The notes under the pieces were generated by a model that was not told where the DNA came from, made no database searches, and worked only from the letters and a program-made list of their open reading frames with translations. Positions 40,435-48,540 of a DNA stretch of 58,045 nucleotides are shown piece after piece (within the stretch, counting starts at the first letter, position 1; each line of letters opens with the position of its first letter). Origin of the DNA: Actinospica acidithermotolerans (GTDB lineage Bacteria > Actinomycetota > Actinomycetes > Streptomycetales > Catenulisporaceae); assembly GCF_018139625.1 (NCBI RefSeq), contig NZ_JAGSOH010000036.1, positions 1 through 58,045 on the forward strand, read 5' to 3'. The translations under genes were made by a program, and so were the position numbers.

Positions 40435-40455
40435 ACTCAGCACTCAGCACTCAGC
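40435..40455. repeat. Heptamer tandem repeat and imperfect hairpin downstream of the WXG100-like pair
   Basis: ACTCAGC occurs three times head to tail at 40435-40455, reaching into the stop codon of the small WXG-like gene. The adjacent TGAGCACTAAGTACTCA (40423-40439) is a near-palindrome. Together they may act as a weak terminator. Confidence 0.65.
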
Positions 40456-40720
40456 ACGCGGGCGTGCCCAGGCGTACGGCGTACTTCTCGCAGGTCTCCG
40501 CCAGCTTCACGCACCGGTCGACGAGCAGCGGCAGCGAGCGCGGCGAAGCCGTCGACGACACCTCGCGCCAACGCTCCTCGAACGCATCGATCGCCGCACC
40601 GCTGTTGTTCGCGATGAGGGAGTCCGCGGTGGACGCCGTGCCGGCCCATGCGTCCTTCGCGGCCTCCGCCAATGCCCGCCACGCGTCGGCCGAGGCGTAC
40701 GCGCGTTCCGCGGCGCTCAT
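40451..40720 (-). CDS. WXG100-like small helical protein
   Basis: 89 residues, predicted to be a two-helix hairpin with a tryptophan at the turn (AKDAWAGTAST near 21-31), no signal peptide, and an Ala-rich helical remainder. Length and layout fit the WXG100/ESX superfamily of type VII secretion substrates or their partners, although the central W-x-G triplet is only loosely kept (WAG). The ATG overlaps the stop codon of the upstream gene (ATGA), so both are co-translated. No ESX machinery is nearby. Confidence 0.6.
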   Translation of the reverse strand: MSAAERAYASADAWRALAEAAKDAWAGTASTADSLIANNSGAAIDAFEERWREVSSTASPRSLPLLVDRCVKLAETCEKYAVRLGTPAC

Positions 40721-41067
40721 CGGCGCACACCGTTCGGGTCGAGGATCGCGGCAAGGCGGTCGTGCAGTGTGCCGAAGCTCTGCGCGCTCGCATCGTCGGC
40801 CTGGACGTACAAGACCGATGTGTTCGCGAGCTGGTCGCTCACCGCGCGCAGCCCCTTCTCACACGCCGTCGCGAGGTCGACCGCCGCACTCCAGTCCGCG
40901 CGGTATTCGTGCTCGAACTCCTCATCCTGTCCCCAGAACGAGCCGTGGCCCTCGAGTACGTCCACCGTCCGAACGACGGCGGCGGACAGGTCGTCGGCCG
41001 CGTGCTCGAAGCGGGGCGCGGCCGCCGCGAAGTCGGCCGGCGCGACTTGGAATCCGCTGTGTGTCAT
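40717..41067 (-). CDS. EspC/WXG100-like type VII secretion-associated protein
   Basis: 116 residues with the pattern of EspC-type proteins: GFQVAPADFAAAAPRFEHAA near 5-24, a W-G turn (HGSFWGQDEEF near 42-52), a long second helix, and YVQADDASAQSF near 87-98, the Y-x3-D-like export signal region. No signal peptide. GGAGGAGAG before the ATG fixes the start. It forms a coupled pair with the next gene. The usual third gene of such units, a polymorphic toxin, is missing downstream, where a DinB gene follows. Confidence 0.7.
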   Translation of the reverse strand: MTHSGFQVAPADFAAAAPRFEHAADDLSAAVVRTVDVLEGHGSFWGQDEEFEHEYRADWSAAVDLATACEKGLRAVSDQLANTSVLYVQADDASAQSFGTLHDRLAAILDPNGVRR

Positions 41068-41251
41068 GGTTCTCTCTCCTCCCGGTCGGGTAGCGCAGTG
41101 ACGCTATGCGACCGGGAGGGTGATCACGCGGCGAAGTCACCGGCCCCGGGCGTGTCGGCGCAGATCGGATCAGTGACGACGCCAGTGGTCGCCTCAGTAG
41201 GCGCGCCGCCTATGCCGGTGCCCGTGGAGGTCCCCTGTTACGTTGCAGATC

Positions 41252-41878
41252 ATGGAGACCCCAAGACCGACCCTGATCGTGGTGAGCGGGCCGCCCGGCT
41301 CCGGCAAGACCACCCTCGCGCACCATCTGGCCCGGCACATCGGCTGCCCGGCGATCTGCCGCGACGAGATCAAGGAAGGCATGGTCCTGACATCTACCGC
41401 AGTTGCTCCTGCCACTGCTCCGACCACTGCTCCGACCGCAAGTGCGAGTGCGCCTGCTACTGCGACTGAGACTGCGACCGGGGCCGACGGCAATGCGGGC
41501 GACGATCTGAATCTGCGCACGCTGCCGACCTTCTTCGGCGTAGTGCGCCTGCTGCTGGACGCGGGCGTGACGACCGTCGCCGAGGCCGCGTTTCAGGACC
41601 ATGTCTGGCGACCAGGCCTAGCGCCGCTGATGGAGTTCACCGACGTGCGCATCGTGCAGTGCGTCGTCGACGAGGCGGTGGCCCGCGACCGAATCAGGCG
41701 CCGCGCAGCAAGCGAGCCGACGCGCCGTGCGCACGACGAGCACCAGGCGTACCGCCTGCTCGGACCCGGCTTCACACGCCTTGCGCTGGATGTGCCCGTG
41801 ATCGCGGTAGACACCACAAACGGCTACGTACCCGGGATCGAGGCGATCGCCGCCTTCGCGACTGTCAGGACTTCTTGA
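41252..41878 (+). CDS. P-loop kinase with an Ala/Thr/Pro-rich insertion
   Basis: 208 residues. Walker A is GPPGSGKTT near 13-21, followed by an acceptor motif, CRDEIKEGM near 36-44. An insertion of about 34 residues of Ala, Thr, Pro and Ser (nucleotides 41396-41490) then splits the domain before the LNLRTLPTFFGVVRLLLDAG helix. The insertion's codons end in T or A more often than anywhere else nearby. The second half (VVDEAVARDRIRRRAASEP) holds the lid arginines. Kinase activity on a small molecule is likely, the substrate unknown. ATG 41252 is preferred over a TTG at 41243. Confidence 0.75.
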   Translation: METPRPTLIVVSGPPGSGKTTLAHHLARHIGCPAICRDEIKEGMVLTSTAVAPATAPTTAPTASASAPATATETATGADGNAGDDLNLRTLPTFFGVVRLLLDAGVTTVAEAAFQDHVWRPGLAPLMEFTDVRIVQCVVDEAVARDRIRRRAASEPTRRAHDEHQAYRLLGPGFTRLALDVPVIAVDTTNGYVPGIEAIAAFATVRTS

Positions 41879-41903
41879 CGATCTCCTACCGTCAGGTTAC
41901 CTT
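41875..41903 (+). promoter_or_regulatory. Promoter and probable operator of the HTH/Clp-N gene pair
   Basis: TTGACG (41875-41880), a 17-bp spacer, and TACCTT (41898-41903) place the transcription start on or beside the ATG at 41910, so the mRNA is leaderless. CGTCAGGTTACCTTGACG (41890-41907) is a near-palindrome with CGTCA/TGACG ends covering the -10, a likely autoregulatory site. The -35 overlaps the stop codon of the kinase gene. Confidence 0.6.
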
Positions 41904-41909
41904 GACGCC

Positions 41910-42155
41910 ATGAACGCTGCGGAGACGCCTGCGGCCGCGCTGGCGGCACAGGTGACCGACAAGGACCCTGCGGTCGGGCTGCGAGCGGTGCTGGAGTTGC
42001 GTCGCCTGCTGGAGGAGCTGGAGCGGCTGCACGTGGACAACGCCCGCGCGCAGGGCTGGTCCTGGCAGAACATCGCGACCGCGCTGCAGGTCAGCCGCCA
42101 GTCCGTGCACGAGAAGCACGCTGCCCGCCGCAAGGCCACAGGCTTGGAGAACTGA
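41910..42155 (+). CDS. Small helix-turn-helix protein
   Basis: 81 residues. The C-terminal half is a sigma-70 region-4-like helix-turn-helix: WSWQNIATALQVSRQSVHEKH near 50-70, read as two helices joined by the turn ALQVS. The N-terminal half is a coiled-coil-like helix (LELRRLLEELERLH). It probably binds DNA as a dimer and may control its own operon through the palindrome at its promoter. It is followed by the Clp-N gene after one base; this pair is common in actinobacteria. Confidence 0.8.
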   Translation: MNAAETPAAALAAQVTDKDPAVGLRAVLELRRLLEELERLHVDNARAQGWSWQNIATALQVSRQSVHEKHAARRKATGLEN

Positions 42156-42156
42156 C

Positions 42157-42678
42157 ATGACCACCGAGGTGACGACCGTCTACGACCGCTTCACCGAGCT
42201 CGCCAAGCGAGCGATCGTCGCGTCCAGGGACGCGGCCGCCTCGCTCGGCCACGACAGCATCGGCACCGAGCACCTCCTGCTCGGCCTCGCCCAAACGGCA
42301 GGCGCCGCGAGCGAGGCGCTTCGCGCCCAGGGCCTCGAACTCACCCGGCTGCGCGCGGAGGTGGCGAGCCACTCCCAGGCGACCACCGCCCGCGACGCGA
42401 GGGACGCGCTGTCCTCACTCGGCATCGACCTCGACGAGATCCGGCGCCGCGCCGACGCCTCCTTCGGACCGGGCGCGTTCAACTACCCGCGCCCGCCCTT
42501 CTCGCTTGCCGCCAAGCAGGCGGTGAAGGCGTCGCTGGAGGAGGCAAGGGCGGCGGGCCGAGAGCACATCGATACGGAGCATCTGCTGCTGGGAGTGCTC
42601 GACGGGGACGAGACGGGCGTCAGCGTACTGACCGCCTCGGGTGTGGATGTGGTGCGGCTGCGGGAGTCCGTGCGCTGA
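42157..42678 (+). CDS. Clp amino-terminal-domain protein without ATPase domain
   Basis: 173 residues holding the two Clp repeats: FTELAKRAIVASRDAAASLGHDSIGTEHLLLGL near 11-43 and LAAKQAVKASLEEARAAGREHIDTEHLLLGVL near 117-148 (each given here only by its span and ends). This is the substrate- or adaptor-binding domain of ClpC without AAA+ modules. It may modulate Clp proteolysis or serve with the HTH protein as a stress sensor, but that is inference. It is coupled to the HTH gene by a one-base gap and is ended by a strong terminator. Confidence 0.88.
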   Translation: MTTEVTTVYDRFTELAKRAIVASRDAAASLGHDSIGTEHLLLGLAQTAGAASEALRAQGLELTRLRAEVASHSQATTARDARDALSSLGIDLDEIRRRADASFGPGAFNYPRPPFSLAAKQAVKASLEEARAAGREHIDTEHLLLGVLDGDETGVSVLTASGVDVVRLRESVR

Positions 42679-42697
42679 TCGTGGGCTGAATGAAGAG

Positions 42698-42734
42698 CGT
42701 GTGTGGGACGGTGGAGTTCACCGTCCCACACACG
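42698..42734. terminator. Terminator between the Clp-N gene and tex
   Basis: A 16-bp perfect stem (42698-42713 with 42719-42734, arms beginning CGTGTGTGGGACGG) encloses a 5-base loop. It serves the convergent genes on both strands. Confidence 0.9.
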
Positions 42735-42754
42735 TCTTGTCGTACCGCGTACCG

Positions 42755-45187
42755 CTACTTCACCAGGCCGGCGCGGCGCAGGGCGTCGGCCAGGGCCGTG
42801 TCGCCGCCGCCGGAGCCGCCGCCGTCGCGGCCGCGGTTGCGGTCACCGCCGCCGCCGCCGTTGCCGCCGCCGTTGCCGCCGCGCTGCTGGCGCGGGGGCC
42901 GCTGGCCGCCGTCGCGGCTGCCGCCGGCGTTGCGGTTGCCGCCGTCGCGGGCGCCGCGGGCGGCGCCCGCCTCGTCGTCGAGGCGGAGGGTGAGCGCGAT
43001 GCGCTTGCGGGGGACGTCGACGTCGAGGACCTTGACGCGGACGACGTCGCCGGGCTTGACGACCTCGCGCGGGTCGCTGACGAAGTTGCGGGACAGGGCC
43101 GAGACGTGGACCAGGCCGTCCTGGTGGACGCCGACGTCGACGAAGGCGCCGAAGGCGGCCACGTTGGTGACGACGCCCTCCAGGATCATGCCGGGCTCGA
43201 GGTGCTTGAGCTCGTGCACGCCCTCCTTGAAGGTGGCCGTCTTGAACTCGGGGCGCGGGTCGCGGCCGGGCTTCTCGAGCTCCTTCAGGATGTCGGTGAC
43301 GGTCGGCAGGCCGAAGGTGTCGTCGACGAACTCCTGCGGCTTCAGGGCGCGCAGCGCCTTCGCGTTGCCGATCAGGTCCCTGATGTCAGTGCCCGCCGAC
43401 GTGACGATGCGGCGGACGACGGGGTAGGCCTCCGGGTGCACCGAGGAGCTGTCCAGCGGGTCGTCGCCGCCGGGGATGCGCAGGAAGCCCGCGCACTGCT
43501 CGAAGGCCTTCGGGCCCAGGCGCGGGACCTGCTTGAGCGACTCGCGGGTGCGGAAGGGGCCGTTGCCGTCGCGGTGGGCGACGATCGCCTTGGCGAGGGA
43601 CTCGCCGATGCCGGACACGCGGGTGAGCAGCGGCACGCTGGCCGTGTTCACGTCCACCCCGACGCCGTTCACACAGTCCTCGACCACCGCGTCGAGCGAG
43701 CGGGAGAGCTTGCCCTCGGCGAGGTCGTGCTGGTACTGGCCGACGCCGATGGACTTCGGGTCGATCTTCACGAGCTCGGCGAGCGGGTCCTGCAGGCGGC
43801 GGGCGATGGAGACGGCGCCGCGGATCGAGACGTCGAGGTCCGGCAGTTCCGCCGCGGCGTACGCGGAGGCGGAGTAGACCGAGGCACCGGCCTCGCTGAC
43901 CATCACCTTGGTGAGCTTCAGCTCGGGGTGCTTGGCGATCAGCTCGGCGGCGAGCTTGTCGGTCTCGCGGGAGGCGGTGCCGTTGCCGATGGCGACGAGG
44001 TCGACGCTGTGCTGCTGCGCGAGCTTGGCGAGGATCGCGATCGACTCGTCCCAGCGGCGCGCGGGCGCGTGCGGGTAGATCGTGTGCGTGGCCACGACCT
44101 TGCCGGTGGCGTCCACGACGGCGACCTTCACGCCGGTGCGCAGCCCCGGGTCGAGGCCGAGGGTCGCGCGGGTGCCGGCCGGGGCGGCGAGCAGCAGGTC
44201 GCGCAGGTTGGCGGCGAACACGCGGACCGCCTCGTCCTCGGCGTTCTGCCACAGCCGCATCCGCAGGTCCACCCCGAGCCGGATCAGGATCCTGGTACGC
44301 CAGGCCCAGCGGGCGGTGTCCAGCAGCCAGCGGTCGGCCGGGCGGCCGAGGTCCTCGAGGCCGAAGCGCTGGGCGATGCGCACCTCGTAGCCGGACCTCA
44401 CGGCCGGGGCGCCGGGCTCGGCGTCCTCCGGCTCCGGGTCGAAGACGAGGTCGAGCACCTCCTCCTTCTCGCCGCGGAACATCGCCAGGGCGCGGTGCGA
44501 GGGGATCTTGGTGAGCGGCTCGGCGAAGTCGAAGTAGTCGGCGAACTTCGCGCCCGCCTCCTGCTTGCCCTCGCGCACCTTCGAGACCATCCGGCCGCGC
44601 TCCCACATGCGCTCGCGCAGCTCGCCGACGAGGTCGGCGTCCTCGCCGAAGCGCTCGACCAGGATCGCCCGGACGCCCTCGAGCGCGGCGGCGGCGTCCG
44701 CGACGCCCTTGTCGGCGTCGACGTACCCGGCGGCCTCCCGCTGCGGGTCCAGGTTCGGGTCGGCGAGCAGCGCGTCGGCCAGCGGCTCGAGGCCCGCCTC
44801 GCGCGCGATCTGCGCCTTGGTGCGCCGCTTCGGCTTGTACGGCAGGTAGATGTCCTCGAGCCGCGCCTTCGCGTCGGCGGCGAGGATCTGCCCCTTCAGC
44901 TCGTCGGTCAGCTTGCCCTGCGACTCGATCGACTCCAGGATCGCGGCCCGCCGCTCCTCGAGCTCGCGCAGGTAGCGCAGCCGCTCCTCCAGCGTGCGCA
45001 GCTGCGTGTCGTCCAGACCTCCGGTGACCTCCTTGCGGTACCGGGCGATGAACGGCACCGTCGCGCCGTCGTCGAGCAGGTCGACCGCGGCGCGCACCTG
45101 GCCGGGGGCCGCCTGAAGCTCCTCCGCGATCCGCAGGTTGATGGCCGTGGCGGTGCTGACCTGGGTCGCGCTCTGGGGTGCCGACAT
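42755..45187 (-). CDS. tex: Tex-family RNA-binding protein with a Gly/Arg-rich tail
   Basis: 810 residues. Order: the Tex N-terminal helical domain ([17 protein letters not shown] near 43-59), the YqgF/RNase H-like domain ([17 protein letters not shown] near 335-351), helix-hairpin-helix domains ([11 protein letters not shown] near 525), and an S1 RNA-binding domain ([21 protein letters not shown], about 660-680, by its ends). The last 75 residues after S1 are rich in Gly, Arg, Asn and Asp ([22 protein letters not shown]), an RGG-like RNA-binding extension longer than in most bacteria. Tex affects transcription and translation. ATG 45187 is chosen because homology begins there and GAGGAGAG precedes it. 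Confidence 0.95.
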   Translation of the reverse strand: MSAPQSATQVSTATAINLRIAEELQAAPGQVRAAVDLLDDGATVPFIARYRKEVTGGLDDTQLRTLEERLRYLRELEERRAAILESIESQGKLTDELKGQILAADAKARLEDIYLPYKPKRRTKAQIAREAGLEPLADALLADPNLDPQREAAGYVDADKGVADAAAALEGVRAILVERFGEDADLVGELRERMWERGRMVSKVREGKQEAGAKFADYFDFAEPLTKIPSHRALAMFRGEKEEVLDLVFDPEPEDAEPGAPAVRSGYEVRIAQRFGLEDLGRPADRWLLDTARWAWRTRILIRLGVDLRMRLWQNAEDEAVRVFAANLRDLLLAAPAGTRATLGLDPGLRTGVKVAVVDATGKVVATHTIYPHAPARRWDESIAILAKLAQQHSVDLVAIGNGTASRETDKLAAELIAKHPELKLTKVMVSEAGASVYSASAYAAAELPDLDVSIRGAVSIARRLQDPLAELVKIDPKSIGVGQYQHDLAEGKLSRSLDAVVEDCVNGVGVDVNTASVPLLTRVSGIGESLAKAIVAHRDGNGPFRTRESLKQVPRLGPKAFEQCAGFLRIPGGDDPLDSSSVHPEAYPVVRRIVTSAGTDIRDLIGNAKALRALKPQEFVDDTFGLPTVTDILKELEKPGRDPRPEFKTATFKEGVHELKHLEPGMILEGVVTNVAAFGAFVDVGVHQDGLVHVSALSRNFVSDPREVVKPGDVVRVKVLDVDVPRKRIALTLRLDDEAGAARGARDGGNRNAGGSRDGGQRPPRQQRGGNGGGNGGGGGDRNRGRDGGGSGGGDTALADALRRAGLVK

Positions 45188-45292
45188 CTCTCCTCGTTCC
45201 AACGTCTCTCCTGCTGCGGCCGCCGTCCCGGGGGCCGGTTCGAAGCCTATCGGCTCGCGGCGAGAACGACGGCTCAGAACGGGCGGGCTGCG

Positions 45293-45298
45293 TAATGT
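45293..45298 (+). promoter_or_regulatory. -10 element for a leaderless transcript of the first tricorn gene
   Basis: TAATGT ends 7 bases before the GTG at 45306, and no ribosome binding site lies between. No -35 is evident. Confidence 0.5.
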
Positions 45299-45305
45299 CA
45301 CGACC

Positions 45306-48300
45306 GTGGCTGATTCTTCATACCTACGTTTCCCGCATCTGGCCCACAACCTCCTGACGTTCGTCGCCGAGAACGACGTCTGGCTCGCGCGGATCGACGA
45401 AGCCGTGCGCGAGGGCGCGCGCGCCTGGCGGCTCACCACCGACCGGGTGCAGGTCAGCAATCCGCGGCTGAATCCGTCCGGCACGCACGTCGCGTGGAAC
45501 TCGCAGCGCGGCGGCGCGCCCGAGGCGTACGCGGTCGCCGTCGACGGCGGTCCGATCAGCAGACTGACCTACTGGGGTAAGACGGGCACGGTGCCCGGCG
45601 GCGACGGAGTGCGCGGGTGGCTCTCCGACACCGAGGCGCTGGTGACGGGGTGGCCCGAGCACTGGACCGCGAAGCGGGTCTGGGCGTACGCGGTGCCGCT
45701 GGACGGACCGGCCCGGCGGCTGCCCTACGGGCCGGCCGCGGACCTGTCGATCGGGCCGGACGGAGCGGTGCTGCTCGGTCCGATCGCGAACCGCGAGCCC
45801 GCGTACTGGAAGCGCTACCGGGGCGGACGCGGCGGGCAGATCTGGTACTCGGCGGACGGTGCCGAGTTCGAGCGGATCCTGCGCGACGTCGGCAATCACC
45901 TCGCGGGCCCCATGTGGGTGTCCGGGCGTGTCGTCTTCCTGTCGGACCACGAGGGCACGGGCGCGATCTACTCCGCGCTGCCGGACGGCTCGGACCTGCG
46001 CCGGCACACCGACCTCGGCACCTACTACCCGCGCCACGCCACCACCGACGGCGAACGGATCGTGTACGAGCGCGCGGGCGAGCTGTGGCTGCTCGATTCG
46101 CTCGACGCCGACCCTGTGCGGCTCGACGTGCGACTCGGCGGGGTACGGTCCGGCCGCTCCCCGTTCCCGGTCTCCGCGGCATCAGGGCTCGGACACTATG
46201 CGCTGAGCACGACGGGCCGGGTGATCGCGGCCGAGGTGCGCGGTACGGCGCACTGGCTTCCGGTCGAGCACGGTCCGGCGCGCGCGGTGCTCGCCGAGCC
46301 CGGTGTCCGTGCTCGAATACCTATCGTGCTCCCGGGGACCGACACCGTCGTGTGCGTGTCCGACTCCGACGGCGAGGACGGCATCGACCTCGTCCCGGCG
46401 GACGGCGGGCCCGCGCGCCGGATCCTGAGCGGCGGGCTCGGCCGGGTGCTGGAGCTCGCGGCGTCGCCGGACGGCAGGACCCTGGCCGTGTCCAGCGACG
46501 ACTGCCGGCTGACGGTCATCGACGTCGAGACCGGCATCGCGACGGAGCTCGACCGGAACGACGAGCACTTCGAGCCGGCCGATCTGGTCTTCTCCCCGGA
46601 CTCGGCCTATCTGGCGTGGGCGGCGCCCTGGACGTGGGCCGGCGACGACCGTTCGCGCATCCGGCTCGCGCGGCTGGCCGACCGGGAGATCGTGGACGTG
46701 ACGCCGCGGCGGTTCCACGACTTCTCCCCCGCGTTCACGCAGGACGGCAAGTACCTGGCCTTACTCTCCAACCGCGTCCACGACCCGGCGTACGACGCGC
46801 ACGGCTTCGACCTCGGCTTCCTGCCCGGCGTCCGGCCGTACCTGATCGGGCTGGCCGCGGGCACGCCGTCGCCGTTCGCCGCGGAGCTGGACGGGCGACC
46901 GGCGAAGGCCGGGGAGACGAAGGGCGGCGACGACGTCGCGCCGGTCGTGATCGATTTCGCGGGCATCGAGGAGCGGATCGAGCCGTTCCCGGTGAACGCG
47001 GGCTCGTTCCGGAAGCTGCGTGCGGTCGAGGGCGGCATGTCGTGGCTGGATGAGCCGCACACCGGCGTCTTGGGCGAGCACCACGCACTGCCCGAGGACG
47101 GCGAGAAGCCGAAGCCCGACCTCGTACGCTTCGAGTTCCGCAAGCGCACGCTGTCCACGCTCGTCGAATCGGTCGACTCGTACGCGGTATCGGCGGACGG
47201 CAAGCGGATCGCCGTGCGGAAGAAGGGCGAACTTACGGTCCGTCCGGTGAAAGGCGAGGACGAGCCGATCACCGTCGATCTGGACCGGATCCGGGTGACC
47301 GTGGAGCCCGTCGCCGAATGGCACCAGATGTACGACGAGAACTGGCGTCTGATGCGCGACAACTTCTGGCGCGCGGACATGGGCGGCGTGGACTGGGCCG
47401 CGATCGGCGCGCGCTACCGTCCGCTCGTCGGGCGCCTCGGTTCGGCCAGCGATCTCCGCGACCTGCTGTGGGAGGTCGGCGGGGAGCTCGGCACCTCGCA
47501 CGCGTACGTCAACCCGCCCGCCGGGAAGGTCGATCCGGCTCTCGCGCTGGGCTGGCTGGGCGCCGATCTGGAGCGCGACGAGGAGGGCCTCTGGCGGATC
47601 ACCCGCATCCTGCCCGGGGAGAACTCCGTCGCCGAAGGGCGCTCGCCGCTGACGGCGATGGGCGTCGCCGCGCGGCCGGGGGACGCGATCGTCGCCGTCG
47701 ACGGGCGCGCCGTGGACCCGGTGCGCGGCCCGGGCACGCTGCTGGTCGGCAAGGCCGGCAAGCCGGTCGAGCTGACGCTGCGCCGGGACGGCGAGCCCGA
47801 CCGGCGGGTGGCGGTCACCGCGGCCCACCATGAAAGAACCCTGCGATACCAGACCGAGGTGCGGGCCAGGCGGGCGCGGGTGCACGGGCTGTCCGGCGGA
47901 CGGCTCGGCTACGTGCACGTGCCCGACATGATGTCGCCCGGCTGGGCCGAGTACCACCGCGACCTGCCCGTCGAGCTGGCCCGGGAAGGCCTCGTCTTCG
48001 ACCTGCGGGCCAACAGCGGCGGCCACACCTCGCAGCTCGTCGTCGAGAAGCTCACCCGGAAGATCATCGGCTGGGACGCGGGCCGCCGCGGCAGGCCGCT
48101 CAGCTACCCGGCCGAGGCGCCGCGCGGCGCGATCGTCGCGCTCGCCGACGAGCTCGCGGGCTCCGACGGCGACATCGCGACCCACGCCTTCAAGCGCTAC
48201 GGGCTCGGGCCGGTCGTCGGCACCCGCACCTGGGGCGGCGTGGTCGGCATCGACGGCAGGTACGTGCTCGTCGACGGGACCAGGACGACCCAGCCGAAGT

Positions 48301-48530
48301 ACGCGTTCTGGTCCGACGACGAGGGCTGGGCGCTGGAGAACCGCGGCGTCGAGCCCGACGTCGAGGTGCCGATCGCCCCGCAGGACTGGGCCGCGGGCCG
48401 CGATCCGCAGCTCGAGACCGCGGTCCGGCTGGCGCTCGACGCGCTGGCGCGCACCCCGGCCGCAACTCCTCCGCCGCCGCCCCCGCTCCGGCCGGAAACC
48501 TTCTCGACGCAAATCACCGAACATGAATAG
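45306..48530 (+). CDS. Tricorn-type protease (S41 family), first tandem copy
   Basis: 1074 residues. Two N-terminal beta-propellers (about 1-300 and 300-665; WD-like strands such as [12 protein letters not shown] and [12 protein letters not shown]), the C1 helical domain, a PDZ domain (about 755-840) and the C2 S41 catalytic domain. The tricorn residues are conserved: Ser-His at 731-732 (GTSHAYV), the nucleophile Ser953 with Asp954 (GSDGD), and Glu1010 (ENRGVEP). Tricorn trims peptides released by the proteasome in the cytoplasm. The GTG at 45306 follows a -10 by 7 bases. The close paralogue follows 10 bases after the stop. Confidence 0.92.
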   Translation: MADSSYLRFPHLAHNLLTFVAENDVWLARIDEAVREGARAWRLTTDRVQVSNPRLNPSGTHVAWNSQRGGAPEAYAVAVDGGPISRLTYWGKTGTVPGGDGVRGWLSDTEALVTGWPEHWTAKRVWAYAVPLDGPARRLPYGPAADLSIGPDGAVLLGPIANREPAYWKRYRGGRGGQIWYSADGAEFERILRDVGNHLAGPMWVSGRVVFLSDHEGTGAIYSALPDGSDLRRHTDLGTYYPRHATTDGERIVYERAGELWLLDSLDADPVRLDVRLGGVRSGRSPFPVSAASGLGHYALSTTGRVIAAEVRGTAHWLPVEHGPARAVLAEPGVRARIPIVLPGTDTVVCVSDSDGEDGIDLVPADGGPARRILSGGLGRVLELAASPDGRTLAVSSDDCRLTVIDVETGIATELDRNDEHFEPADLVFSPDSAYLAWAAPWTWAGDDRSRIRLARLADREIVDVTPRRFHDFSPAFTQDGKYLALLSNRVHDPAYDAHGFDLGFLPGVRPYLIGLAAGTPSPFAAELDGRPAKAGETKGGDDVAPVVIDFAGIEERIEPFPVNAGSFRKLRAVEGGMSWLDEPHTGVLGEHHALPEDGEKPKPDLVRFEFRKRTLSTLVESVDSYAVSADGKRIAVRKKGELTVRPVKGEDEPITVDLDRIRVTVEPVAEWHQMYDENWRLMRDNFWRADMGGVDWAAIGARYRPLVGRLGSASDLRDLLWEVGGELGTSHAYVNPPAGKVDPALALGWLGADLERDEEGLWRITRILPGENSVAEGRSPLTAMGVAARPGDAIVAVDGRAVDPVRGPGTLLVGKAGKPVELTLRRDGEPDRRVAVTAAHHERTLRYQTEVRARRARVHGLSGGRLGYVHVPDMMSPGWAEYHRDLPVELAREGLVFDLRANSGGHTSQLVVEKLTRKIIGWDAGRRGRPLSYPAEAPRGAIVALADELAGSDGDIATHAFKRYGLGPVVGTRTWGGVVGIDGRYVLVDGTRTTQPKYAFWSDDEGWALENRGVEPDVEVPIAPQDWAAGRDPQLETAVRLALDALARTPAATPPPPPPLRPETFSTQITEHE

Positions 48531-48533
48531 AGT
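48528..48533 (+). promoter_or_regulatory. -10 element for a leaderless transcript of the second tricorn gene
   Basis: TAGAGT overlaps the stop codon of the first tricorn gene and ends 7 bases before the GTG at 48541. It suggests that copy 2 has its own promoter despite the short gap. Confidence 0.5.
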
Positions 48534-48540
48534 CGGCACC

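Noticed and set aside
40423-40455. Heptamer array as a possible attachment site or CRISPR remnant
   Set aside because: It is only a few units long, no integrase or tRNA end is nearby, and it is better explained as slippage or a weak terminator.
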